Shown here piece by piece: positions 34,278 to 41,871 of a stretch of DNA of 64,000 nucleotides. Made by a program: the position numbers and the translations under genes. Under the pieces are notes generated by a model, which was not told where the DNA came from, made no database searches, and was given only the letters and a program-made list of their open reading frames with translations. Source of the DNA: Pseudomonadota bacterium (GTDB lineage Bacteria; Pseudomonadota; Gammaproteobacteria; Steroidobacterales; Steroidobacteraceae); contig JAEZCR010000026.1 in NCBI GenBank assembly GCA_023433465.1, positions 1-64,000 on the forward strand, written 5' to 3'. Position 1 is the stretch's first letter; each line of letters starts with the position of its first letter.

Positions 34278-34892
34278 TCAAAGGTCGAAGGCAGGATCTT
34301 CGCCGATGTCCGGGATCTTCATGGTCGGTTCCTTCGCCGAAGGCTCGAGACCCCGCATCGATTCGAAGCCCGGTAGCCCCGCTTCCTTGCGAAGGGCATT
34401 GAGGCGATTGAGCCACCCCTTCCTGAACACGGCGAGCTTGGGATTCTTCTCTATGAGCCGCCCATAGAAGGCTTCACGCGCATCGCAATATCGAATGACC
34501 ACTTCGCCGTGATCGCACTCGGCGACTGCCTTTGCCGTGCCGGACCCGAAATCACCATCGACCGCGCAGTTCGCGGCGCCCTGCAGGAAACGCACGGCTC
34601 GGCCCACACCCATGTTCACCGCGGTATCGAACTGAACGAGGTCCAGCGGGTCGTTGAGCAGCTCACAACGGGCCGCGAGCCAGTAGCCGGACTCGTAGAT
34701 CGATTGAACTTCATCCTCGGAGATGAGCTTGACGTCCTGCGGCCCGGCACCCTGCCGTGCCCGCCACTGGTCGTAGACTTTCTGGGTGACTCCCCTGTTG
34801 GTGCGGCCGCCGGGGTCGTCGGGGTGATCGACGAACCCGCCCTCCCAACGCAATACGAATTTGAGCGCAGAAGTCAGCTGGGTGGATGGCAT
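34278..34892 (-). CDS. GH108-type N-acetylmuramidase (first gene of TIR/pYEATS operon)
   Basis: This 204-aa protein has the GH108 start FVLRWEGGFVDHPDDPGGRTNRGVTQ, in which Glu17 of the EGG motif is the catalytic acid, and the peptidoglycan-binding helix region AVNMGVGRAVRFLQ with AVDGDFGSGT (PG-binding domain 3). Such enzymes are mostly phage or prophage lysozymes that cut peptidoglycan glycan strands. There is no signal peptide or holin, so without help it would stay in the cytoplasm. Here it leads an operon of immune-type genes, with a 34-bp gap to the hydrolase; either a borrowed effector or a remnant of a prophage. Confidence 0.85.
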   Translation of the reverse strand: MPSTQLTSALKFVLRWEGGFVDHPDDPGGRTNRGVTQKVYDQWRARQGAGPQDVKLISEDEVQSIYESGYWLAARCELLNDPLDLVQFDTAVNMGVGRAVRFLQGAANCAVDGDFGSGTAKAVAECDHGEVVIRYCDAREAFYGRLIEKNPKLAVFRKGWLNRLNALRKEAGLPGFESMRGLEPSAKEPTMKIPDIGEDPAFDL

Positions 34893-35285
34893 GGGTCCGT
34901 CCGGACGCGCCGCGTCGCGAGTAGCTAGCTATTGTTCTTGTGATGCCCGCACCATAGTACAGGTGCGATCCGGGCCGCAATCCCGATCGGCGCGCCTCGT
35001 TCACCGAGTGCCAAATAGTACCGATGGGTGTACTGTCCGCGCGTCACCGGCGGACGACGCGATCTAGTTAGTTTCTGCGACCATTGGTGCGACGCGCAAT
35101 TGTTCCATCGGGATGCCTGGAATGCCCCGTCTTCATGACCCATTCGAGTACGGTGTTCGTGCGGGCTGCGGTCACGCGATCCGGCGGCTGCCTATCTGGA
35201 AGGAATTCAACGACTTCACCGCGCCGACAATGGCCGCGGATGGTCGCGGGAAGTCGTTCGTTGCCCTAACAAGGAGCAACCGGCG
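34893..35285. promoter_or_regulatory. Divergent promoter region of two TIR transcription units
   Basis: These 393 bp hold no gene. They separate the minus-strand GH108 operon from the plus-strand TIR-WD40 gene. Two inverted repeats with 8-bp spacers can be seen: GCACC/GGTGC at 34949-34966 and AGTAC/GTACT at 35017-35034; each contains the word ATAGTAC. A self-complementary TAGCTAGCTA lies at 34922-34931. AAGGAG (35271-35276) is the Shine-Dalgarno of the TIR-WD40 gene. Shared control of both directions by a common regulator is possible but no regulator gene is present in the locus. Confidence 0.5.
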
Positions 35286-38105
35286 ATGACGAATCCGCGG
35301 AAACGCAGCTTCAAGGCATTCATCTCCTATAGCCACGCCGCGGATGGCAAGCTCGCCCCCGCGGTGCAACGTGCGCTGCATCGCATCGCCAAGCCGTGGT
35401 ACCGCATCCGTACCATGCGTGTGTTTCGCGACCAGACGAATCTGGCCGCCAGCCCCGGGCTGTGGTCGTCGATCGAATCGGCGCTGGAACAAGCCGAGTA
35501 CTTCCTCTACATGGCCTCGCCGCAGGCCGCGCAATCTCCATGGGTGCAGAAGGAAATCGAATGGTGGTTGAGCAACCGCTCGCCGCAGACCTTCCTCATC
35601 CTGCTCACGGACGGCCAGATGGCGTGGAACAGCGAAGCGGCGGATTGGGACTGGAGCAACACGACGGCATGGCCTTCCCAGGCGGCCCGCGCATTCCGCG
35701 AAGAGCCGTTGTACACGGATCTTCGCTGGGCTCGAAAGGAGGAGCAGCTCTCGGCACGGCACTCGCAGTTTCGAGCGGCGATGCTCGATCTCGCTGCCAC
35801 GCTGCTGGGCCGTCCGAAGGATGAGCTCGACGGCGAGGATGTGCGTCAGTACCGTCGGACCCGACGCATCGCCGGGCTCGCGATCGTGACACTCGCCGCG
35901 TTGTTCATTGCCGCCGCGGTCGCGGCCTACCAGGCTACCCAGCAGAGCAGATTGGCGACCTCGCGTGCGCTGGGCGCGCGATCCGAAGCTCTGTTGCCGA
36001 CGAATCCGGAACTCGCCCTGCTGCTGGCGCGCGAGGCCGTCAGCGTACGAGCGGATGAGCAAGCCGTGTTCGCATTGCGCCAGGCGTTCGTGCGCAATCC
36101 CCTGCGCGTGTTTCACCAGGCCCCGTCCGGCACGAACCTCGCCGCGGCCTTTGCCAGTGCCGATGCGGTCGTGGTTGCGGATCCCGACGGGGGCGCGAGC
36201 ATCTGGAGTGTCGCCTCGGGAACCCGCATCGCGGGTGTGGCGGCCGAGCCCGGCGACCGGGCCAGGGTGAGTCATTCGAACGACGGCACGATGGTCGTCA
36301 TCGGCACCGAGGAACCGGAATTCGCCGTCCATGACGCGAAGTCTTGGCAGGTCATCCGGCAGCTTCCCGGAAGCCGCGCGCGATTCACTCGCGATGGCAA
36401 GACTCTCGTCGCCGAAGACAATGGGGCAATCAGGCAGTGGGACGTGCCATCGCTGAGCGAGCGCGTCTCCCCGATCAAACTACCGAGCGGGCATTCCTTG
36501 TCGGCACCCGCTCCGGATGGTCGCGTGTTCGTGCTGGCGAGTGACGGCGACCCGCTCGAGTTCGTGGTTGTCGATGCGCGCAGCGCGCGGACCGTCGCGC
36601 GGATTCCCGCGATACCGATGGTGGAAGGAGATCCATTGAGCCCCGACGGTACGCTGCTGCTCGTCCAGGATGAGGACCTCGAGCTTTGGGATACGCGGAC
36701 CGGCAAGCGGGTGCGGTCGCTGCAACAGCCGGAGTTCGGCGGCATTGGCTGGACGACGTTCGCCGCCTTCACACCCGATGGCGCGAAGGTCTTCACCGGC
36801 AATCGCAACGGCGAGATCCACGCCTGGAAGGTGGCGACGGGTGAATACCTGAGGAATTGGACTCTGCATCGCAACGATATCCGCGCGATCGAATTCAGTC
36901 GTGACGGGCAGACCATGCTCACCGGCGGAGCGGACGGAACGGTGTGCCTCTGGGAGGTGCCGGGCGACGTCCTGGCGGTTTCGAGCGACCGCTGTCTCGT
37001 GACCTTGGGAGGCAGAGGCGACGACGCCTGGGACTTCTCCTTTGCCCCGGACGGTCGCCACTTTCTGACGACTCATATGGATGGCACGGTTCGCGTGTGG
37101 GATCGAGAGACCTGGCACCCCAGCGTGACCGTTCCCGGCACGACCATGGCCGCCAGTGAGGACGGCCGGTTCGTCTTGAGTTCCGCGGACGATCAACCGC
37201 TGCGACTCTGGGATGGAGAGTCCGGCGCGCTGCAAGCAACCCTCGAAATGACGGGAGAGTCCATCGAAGCAATGGCGGTGAGTGGCGCTGCATCGCTGTT
37301 TGCCGTCGCGCGGAAGGAAGGAACCGTTGGGCTTTGGCGCATGCCGTCCGGCGAGCTCGCACTGCAACTGCCCGCAAGCTCCGGCAGCACCCAGGCGCTG
37401 GCGTTCAATCGCGCCGGAACTGAACTGGTCACCGCGGGAGCGGATGGAAAGATCCGCTTCTGGAGCACGGGTGCGCCGCAGTTATTGCGCGAGTGGGCCG
37501 CGTCTGGTGGAAGTATCGCGAAGCTTCTCGTCGAGAATGATGACAGGCATATCGTTCTGACCTTCGACCCCGGAACGGTGCAAGTGCGCGACATCGAGAA
37601 CGGCGCGGTGATCTCGGAGACGAAAGTCGTGGCCGAGGGACGTACCGCGGGAGTCTTGACGCCCGGTGCGAATCGGATGTTGCTGGCCGTGGTCGACGAT
37701 CGGTTTCCTGAATTGTGGAATCTCGGGACCGGCAAGAGAGTGTTGACCCTTCCCGGCCACACTGACGAGGTGTGGTCGACGGCGCTGAGCTCCGATGGCC
37801 GGTTCTTGCTGACCGGCAGTGGTTTCTTCATGTCCCGAGGTGAAGCACCCGAAGATGGCAACGCGATACGAATCTGGGACGCACAGAGCGGCCGCGAAAT
37901 TCTCAGTTACCGGGCGCCCGGATGGGTGGTGAACCAGGTGGCCTTTGCCGGCGACGACACGACTATCTTCTCGGCCAGCCGGGACGGGATGGTGCGACGC
38001 TTCCGCTGCGAAGTCTGCCTTCCTCTGGAAGAGCTGCAGTCGCTCATATCCTCGCGCGTGACGCGCGAGCTGACGGCGGGCGAGCGCGCTCAATATGTTC
38101 CGTGA
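35286..38105 (+). CDS. TIR-TM-WD40 beta-propeller protein
   Basis: This 939-aa protein has an N-terminal TIR domain (about 7-150: KRSFKAFISYSHAADGKLA; catalytic Glu90 in SPWVQKEIEWW), a single membrane helix at 193-213 (RIAGLAIVTLAALFIAAAVAA), a short helical linker with LLPTNPELALLLAREAV, and two or more seven-bladed WD40 propellers to the C terminus (for example LTGGADGTVCLWEVPG and FLTTHMDGTVRVWDRE). TIR-WD40 proteins are known in cyanobacteria and proteobacteria; the propeller is taken to be a sensor outside or a scaffold. The start at 35286 has AAGGAG 9 bp upstream. It stands divergent to the TIR/pYEATS operon and probably shares its regulation. Confidence 0.88.
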   Translation: MTNPRKRSFKAFISYSHAADGKLAPAVQRALHRIAKPWYRIRTMRVFRDQTNLAASPGLWSSIESALEQAEYFLYMASPQAAQSPWVQKEIEWWLSNRSPQTFLILLTDGQMAWNSEAADWDWSNTTAWPSQAARAFREEPLYTDLRWARKEEQLSARHSQFRAAMLDLAATLLGRPKDELDGEDVRQYRRTRRIAGLAIVTLAALFIAAAVAAYQATQQSRLATSRALGARSEALLPTNPELALLLAREAVSVRADEQAVFALRQAFVRNPLRVFHQAPSGTNLAAAFASADAVVVADPDGGASIWSVASGTRIAGVAAEPGDRARVSHSNDGTMVVIGTEEPEFAVHDAKSWQVIRQLPGSRARFTRDGKTLVAEDNGAIRQWDVPSLSERVSPIKLPSGHSLSAPAPDGRVFVLASDGDPLEFVVVDARSARTVARIPAIPMVEGDPLSPDGTLLLVQDEDLELWDTRTGKRVRSLQQPEFGGIGWTTFAAFTPDGAKVFTGNRNGEIHAWKVATGEYLRNWTLHRNDIRAIEFSRDGQTMLTGGADGTVCLWEVPGDVLAVSSDRCLVTLGGRGDDAWDFSFAPDGRHFLTTHMDGTVRVWDRETWHPSVTVPGTTMAASEDGRFVLSSADDQPLRLWDGESGALQATLEMTGESIEAMAVSGAASLFAVARKEGTVGLWRMPSGELALQLPASSGSTQALAFNRAGTELVTAGADGKIRFWSTGAPQLLREWAASGGSIAKLLVENDDRHIVLTFDPGTVQVRDIENGAVISETKVVAEGRTAGVLTPGANRMLLAVVDDRFPELWNLGTGKRVLTLPGHTDEVWSTALSSDGRFLLTGSGFFMSRGEAPEDGNAIRIWDAQSGREILSYRAPGWVVNQVAFAGDDTTIFSASRDGMVRRFRCEVCLPLEELQSLISSRVTRELTAGERAQYVP

Positions 38106-38308
38106 GGATGTCGGTGCGCCGGTGCGAGTCCCTTGGGATTAAGGGTCGATGCGGTGGTTAGAGTCCGTACTAACCATTAGGCCTGGGCAGGCGAACATCG
38201 GCAGAGCGCGAATGGCCATTTGGAAGTAAAATCAATGTTGCGCAGCCCGCGAATGGAATCGCCGGCGAAACACGGCCGCCAGGTCCGAACCTGGATGCGA
38301 GGTTGGCC
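38106..38308. other. Intergenic gap with a hairpin
   Basis: This 203-bp gap between two TIR genes has no coding sequence. A stem TGGTTAG/CTAACCA with an 8-base loop lies at 38155-38176 and could pause or terminate transcription. GAGG at 38299-38302 is the presumed ribosome site for the next gene. Confidence 0.4.
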
Positions 38309-39670
38309 ATGGCAAAGAGCATTTTCGTCAGCCACATCTCGGAGGAACGCGAGATCGCGGCGTTCATCAAGCGCGCGATGACCGACGCCTTCGATGCTGT
38401 CGCGGTTTTCACGTCCAGCGATGTCGGCAGTGTCGGCGCCGGTGACGATTGGCTGAATGCGGTCAAGAAGGCGCTGGCGCGCTCCGCCGCGATCATCGTG
38501 TTGTGCAGCCAGGAGTCCATCAACCGGCCATGGGTGCAGTTCGAACTGGGAGCCGCGTGGATGTTGAAGAAGCGGATCATCCCGATTTGTCATTCCGGCC
38601 TCAGAACCGAGCACCTGTCGATTCCGCTGTCCTTGCTCGAGGCCGTGGAACTGGGCACGGAATCAGGATTGCGAAAACTCTACGCCGGCGTCGTCAAAGC
38701 GCTGAGGGTGAAAGCGGAGCGAGTCCCCGCTGACATGCAGGAATTGTTGCGCGAAGCCCGGGCCCTGCAACGGGATCTCGGCGTGCACCAGTTCGAGATG
38801 TACATCGACATCCTGATCCCGCGTGACGAACTGGGCGGCAGGATTCCGGGAACGGCGCGAATCGAATCCGACAACAGGTCGATGGAGCTGTTCGGTTTTC
38901 GGAACTCAAAGGGCTGCACCTGGAGCGACATCGAGCGCGCCGCCGACGTCAGCGCCGATACGCGCTGGCTGGACCAGCTGCACGAATGCGTTCGCAGGGC
39001 CAGTCGGAACGAACATTTCGAGGCCGTGCAGGCTATCTACCACACCGGGCGTGGCCGATCCTTCCAGCCGCAGCTGGCGAAGATGCAGTTGCAGTCGGAC
39101 GGCACGTGCCGTTTCCACGTGCATCTCGTGGAGACGGTGGTCGCGCCGCTCGTGGAGGTGAACAACGAGTTCGGCCTGCTTGCGACGCTGTTGCGGTTGG
39201 GGATGCGCTTTCGCTACGAGGTGATCGAGAAATACGCCCGGTTCAACAGGGACGCCAGGGCGAGTTCGTCCGACCCGCTGATGATCGAGCGATACGTCCG
39301 CGAAGCACTGCGAGCCGCGATTCTCGTCATCGAGCGCGATGCGGCTTCGCGAGGCTCGGCGATCCTCATGGATCCGGACGCCCTGCTGGCGCTGTTCGAT
39401 CGGGATTCGGAGCGCGAGCAGATAGAAAGTCACCAAGCCCTCTGGCAGCGCGATCGGGCATTGTTGTTCAAGAACGATCCGCCGCCGACATTGCCGCAGC
39501 TGGATGCGATCATCGCCAACCTGCGCGGCATGAACTGGCGCTTCATGAGCCTTGCCACGCAGCGCTGCAATGAGATCGTCAGCACGCGCTGGTCTGGTGA
39601 TTCGGCTACGCCGGTCGCCGGGCGGCGGGTCCAACTCGCGCCGGGCAGGACGAACATGCTGGACGGTTGA
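38309..39670 (+). CDS. TIR-domain protein with long unknown C-terminal region
   Basis: This 453-aa protein has an N-terminal TIR domain (1 to about 135: MAKSIFVSHISEEREIAAFI; ALARSAAIIVLCSQESINRP; catalytic Glu79 in RPWVQFELGAAW). It is close to the TIR form of stand-alone bacterial defence proteins (SEFIR/TIR_2 type). The remaining 300 residues show no domain that I recognise; they include a beta-rich middle (EMYIDILIPRDELGG, CRFHVHLVETVVAPLVEV) and a helical end. ATG 38309 is chosen over TTG 38303. It ends 10 bp before a relic of an integrase/att junction. Confidence 0.83.
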   Translation: MAKSIFVSHISEEREIAAFIKRAMTDAFDAVAVFTSSDVGSVGAGDDWLNAVKKALARSAAIIVLCSQESINRPWVQFELGAAWMLKKRIIPICHSGLRTEHLSIPLSLLEAVELGTESGLRKLYAGVVKALRVKAERVPADMQELLREARALQRDLGVHQFEMYIDILIPRDELGGRIPGTARIESDNRSMELFGFRNSKGCTWSDIERAADVSADTRWLDQLHECVRRASRNEHFEAVQAIYHTGRGRSFQPQLAKMQLQSDGTCRFHVHLVETVVAPLVEVNNEFGLLATLLRLGMRFRYEVIEKYARFNRDARASSSDPLMIERYVREALRAAILVIERDAASRGSAILMDPDALLALFDRDSEREQIESHQALWQRDRALLFKNDPPPTLPQLDAIIANLRGMNWRFMSLATQRCNEIVSTRWSGDSATPVAGRRVQLAPGRTNMLDG

Positions 39671-39680
39671 GCCCTGGAGG

Positions 39681-39735
39681 AGAACCGCGCCAAGAGCTTG
39701 TCGCGGCGGGAGAAGATGGCGCGGCCGGAGAGATT
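39681..39735. repeat. Relic of integrase end plus att site
   Basis: These 55 bp align without gaps to 54131-54185 (44 of 55 identical), the segment that spans the last codons of the island integrase, its CGCGACAAGATGTTGTCGCG-like hairpin and the first 19 bp of the tRNA 3' end. The relic still reads ENRAKSLSR against ENRDKMLSR of the integrase. It lies 275 bp outside the present left att site, so it looks like the decayed right end of an earlier integration. Confidence 0.6.
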
Positions 39736-39950
39736 ACTCACCCGCCATGCGGGCTCGCCCTTCGCCGGATCAATGACGACGCATGAATCGACTTCATCAG
39801 CCGGCTCAGGGCCCAACACGCTACGTGTGTTGGTTCAACTCGGGGTGACGGGGGGGGCGCTTGCCCGAGCGTCGTGCCGAGGTGTCGAACTCACCGACCA
39901 CAACCGTGTAGTGGCCACGCGCACTTCGAAGACCGCGCGCGGTACACCCG

Positions 39951-40008
39951 AATTGAAATGAAAAAGGGGCCGAACCGAAGACGGCTCGACCCCTTTTTCA
40001 TTTCAATT
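39951..40008. terminator. Large hairpin abutting the left att site
   Basis: Arms 39951-39973 and 39986-40008 are 23-bp inverted copies with one mismatch (AATTGAAATGAAAAAGGGGC on the left). The core AAAAAGGGG followed by a pyrimidine resembles the AAAAGGGGTCAG part of the REP palindromes at 14606 and 19818. With its T/A runs it could terminate transcription in both directions. It ends 1 bp before the duplicated tRNA segment. Confidence 0.7.
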
Positions 40009-40009
40009 A

Positions 40010-40054
40010 TGGCGCGCCCGGAGAGATTCGAACTCCCGACCACCTGGTTCGTAG
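40010..40054. repeat. attL-type copy: duplicated 3' half of tRNA-Arg
   Basis: It is identical to 54167-54211. On the minus strand it reads from the anticodon loop (CTACGAA) to the CCA end of tRNA-Arg. Without the 5' half it is not a functional tRNA gene. It marks the distal end of the island. Confidence 0.93.
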
Positions 40055-40288
40055 TTGGAAGGGGTGGAAATCTCGAGCGGGACGGGAAACGTAGATAGTT
40101 GATTTTGTTGAGTCAAAAATCGCGAAGTCGCATGGCATCCGTTGCAATTGTCACGACTGAGCACGACGAAGCAGGACCAAGTCCCGCAAAACTCCCGCAA
40201 GTACCTGGTTACTTTTCGTACGTAACCACCTGGCCATTAACCAGGTCGTCGGGACCGGCGGGGGTAGGAGCGTGTGTGCCGATGCACG

Positions 40289-41149
40289 CTACGGCTTCCG
40301 CACGCCGAAGAGGTGCGGCCATAGTTTCTGGCACTCAGCCGCAGTCGGGTAACGGCCGTATCTCTGGTTGAATTCCTCCCCTACGCGGTTGCATTCGCGC
40401 CAATCAGCTTGGGGAATAGCACGGACCTCCGGCAAAGGACGCATCACGGGAGTGCTTGGTCGATCTGAGACGGGAAGCACTGGCGACCTGATGCGACTAC
40501 GTGCGAGCGCGGAACGGAACATAGATGCGAACAGCCGCTCCGGCTCGCGCTGCTCGGGATGGAATAACCAAACCTTGGAAGCCAGGTCCTTCTGCAACTT
40601 CATTTGCAACGCTTCTCGCGGAAGCATGGAGTCGCCGGCATCAAGTCGAATCTCGATAGCGGGAACGTTCCGGCGTCGGATCTTGCGCAGCTTTGCACGC
40701 GTCACTTTGTGCGTAACTGCAACTTCAAGTATCAACGCTTTTGCATCGGACTCGATGATGATGTCGGGAACGAAGTCGCCCTCATTTTTCTCGACCCTGA
40801 CTCTGCGGATCGGAAACTGTTCGCCATCGGCCACCAGGGCCTGGTGCCGAACGGACACACCGAGCTTTGTCTTGCGTTGTCTGACGAAGTCATAGGGTGG
40901 GACCGTGAAGGAGTCCAACTCCGCTAGCAGTTCCTTAGCAAGCATGTGCAGAGCTGATTCGGCAGCGCCTTGGCAACTGGTGACCTCGAAGTGAGCGAAA
41001 TGGTGTCGGCGAATTGATCCCTTCTTTGCAACCAGTGGCTTGCCGCAGCGGGCGCACATACATCCGCAAGCTAAGCCACTCGGTACATTCCCAATGAACT
41101 GCAAATTGCCGTCGCGCAGCCCATAACCACTGCAATCACCGGCGATCAC
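40289..41149 (-). CDS. CoiA-like putative nuclease
   Basis: This 286-aa protein has an N-terminal zinc-binding part like that of competence protein CoiA (CGCMCARCGKPLVAKKGS, then RRHHFAHFE), followed by a restriction-endonuclease-like core (GDFVPDIIIESDAKALILEV, with acidic residues and a VAVTHK end) and a helical C-terminal third. I propose a nuclease of the PD-(D/E)XK group. The GTG 41149 is the first possible start after an in-frame stop. It lies 47 bp after the E2 gene in the same direction and may be an extra CBASS component or just a co-located gene. Confidence 0.65.
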   Translation of the reverse strand: MIAGDCSGYGLRDGNLQFIGNVPSGLACGCMCARCGKPLVAKKGSIRRHHFAHFEVTSCQGAAESALHMLAKELLAELDSFTVPPYDFVRQRKTKLGVSVRHQALVADGEQFPIRRVRVEKNEGDFVPDIIIESDAKALILEVAVTHKVTRAKLRKIRRRNVPAIEIRLDAGDSMLPREALQMKLQKDLASKVWLFHPEQREPERLFASMFRSALARSRIRSPVLPVSDRPSTPVMRPLPEVRAIPQADWRECNRVGEEFNQRYGRYPTAAECQKLWPHLFGVRKP

Positions 41150-41196
41150 GACTTGAGAATTCCGTCATGCCAAGATTCTTAGCGACGCCAATGCAT

Positions 41197-41871
41197 TTAT
41201 GCCTTGCTCATGCGCTTTAGCGCTTCATCTACGGGCCTGATCGCCTTCGATGCATCACTGCGAGGGATCTTGTCCCGCAAGTTGCGCACCATCTCGAAGT
41301 GGCAGTCCCGAATTCTTTTTCCGCTACCACACGGGCAGTCCCAGTGGCCTTTGACTCTCTTCGCGGCAAGGAGCTCGAAGTACTTCTTCACCTTCACCAA
41401 GTCGTCGGTGTCGAAAATCTCCTGATAGAACTGCTTGCGGCCATATAGACCGTGATCCCACTGACCGAAAGGCCACACTCCATCGCGTTCAAATACAGCT
41501 TGGCCAATGAAATAGTTCCGGACAGGACCGTCGATGAAATCCAGCAGGGATTTTCCTTTGGGCCAAACCCGCCAGCGTTCCTCAGGAAGAAAGAGGCACG
41601 ATGCGCCGGTTTCATAGCAGTGCCGATCCAGGGTGCGTGGAATCCGCCCGGCGGTTTCGAATACCACCGGCACGCCCTCTGGATAATCTTGCGGGAGCTG
41701 AATTTCAATCGAAAAGCGGTCGAGGATCTTGCTGCCTTCCTTGATCTCTAGGCTGCCTGAAATCCTGACCTGGCCTTCGAGCACCGAGAAGTGCAGATGC
41801 GGGTACACCTGCGCGACTTCTGCCTTCTCTCGATCGAAGGCGACGAGATCACGTTCGTGCCATGCCTTCAT
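41197..41871 (-). CDS. CBASS E2-like ubiquitin-conjugating enzyme with SEC-C zinc motif
   Basis: This 224-aa protein has an E2/UBC fold (about 10-140: FSIEIQLPQDYPEGVPVVFE; RHCYETGASCLFLPEERW), with Cys92 of GASC as the likely active Cys and His84 before it, as in bacterial E2s. The C-terminal CPCGSGKRIRDCHF is a SEC-C zinc motif. E2-only CBASS systems (type II-short) use the E2 to modify or prime the CD-NTase without an E1. The start overlaps the CD-NTase stop (ATGA), the usual coupling. The SEC-C tail is an unusual addition. There is no E1 (Cap2 long form) or JAB protease (Cap3) gene nearby. Confidence 0.82.
   Translation of the reverse strand: MKAWHERDLVAFDREKAEVAQVYPHLHFSVLEGQVRISGSLEIKEGSKILDRFSIEIQLPQDYPEGVPVVFETAGRIPRTLDRHCYETGASCLFLPEERWRVWPKGKSLLDFIDGPVRNYFIGQAVFERDGVWPFGQWDHGLYGRKQFYQEIFDTDDLVKVKKYFELLAAKRVKGHWDCPCGSGKRIRDCHFEMVRNLRDKIPRSDASKAIRPVDEALKRMSKA

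Larger units (their letters stand above)
39671..40288. other. Gene-free left boundary region of the island
   Basis: The 618 bp between the fourth TIR gene and the first island gene contain no credible gene. In order they hold the relic integrase/att junction (39681-39735), about 215 bp without recognisable features, a 23-bp-arm hairpin (39951-40008), the left att copy (40010-40054) and 234 bp with small inverted repeats such as GGTTAC/GTAACC near 40210-40230, which could be arm sites for integrase or excisionase. Confidence 0.6.

Noticed and set aside
34278..34892. Prophage remnant
   Set aside because: A GH108 lysozyme alone, with no holin, tail, capsid or terminase gene, does not support a prophage; its operon position with TIR genes favours a conflict-system part, though origin from a phage gene is possible.
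39430..39819. 129-aa minus-strand frame overlapping the end of the fourth TIR gene
   Set aside because: Its body reads through the relic att junction and the antisense of the TIR gene; no ribosome site or domain is visible.
40010..40054. Second functional tRNA-Arg
   Set aside because: Only the 3' half from the anticodon loop onward is present.
40003..40200. Minus-strand frame ending YEPGGREFESLRARHN
   Set aside because: It is a translation of the duplicated tRNA 3' half.
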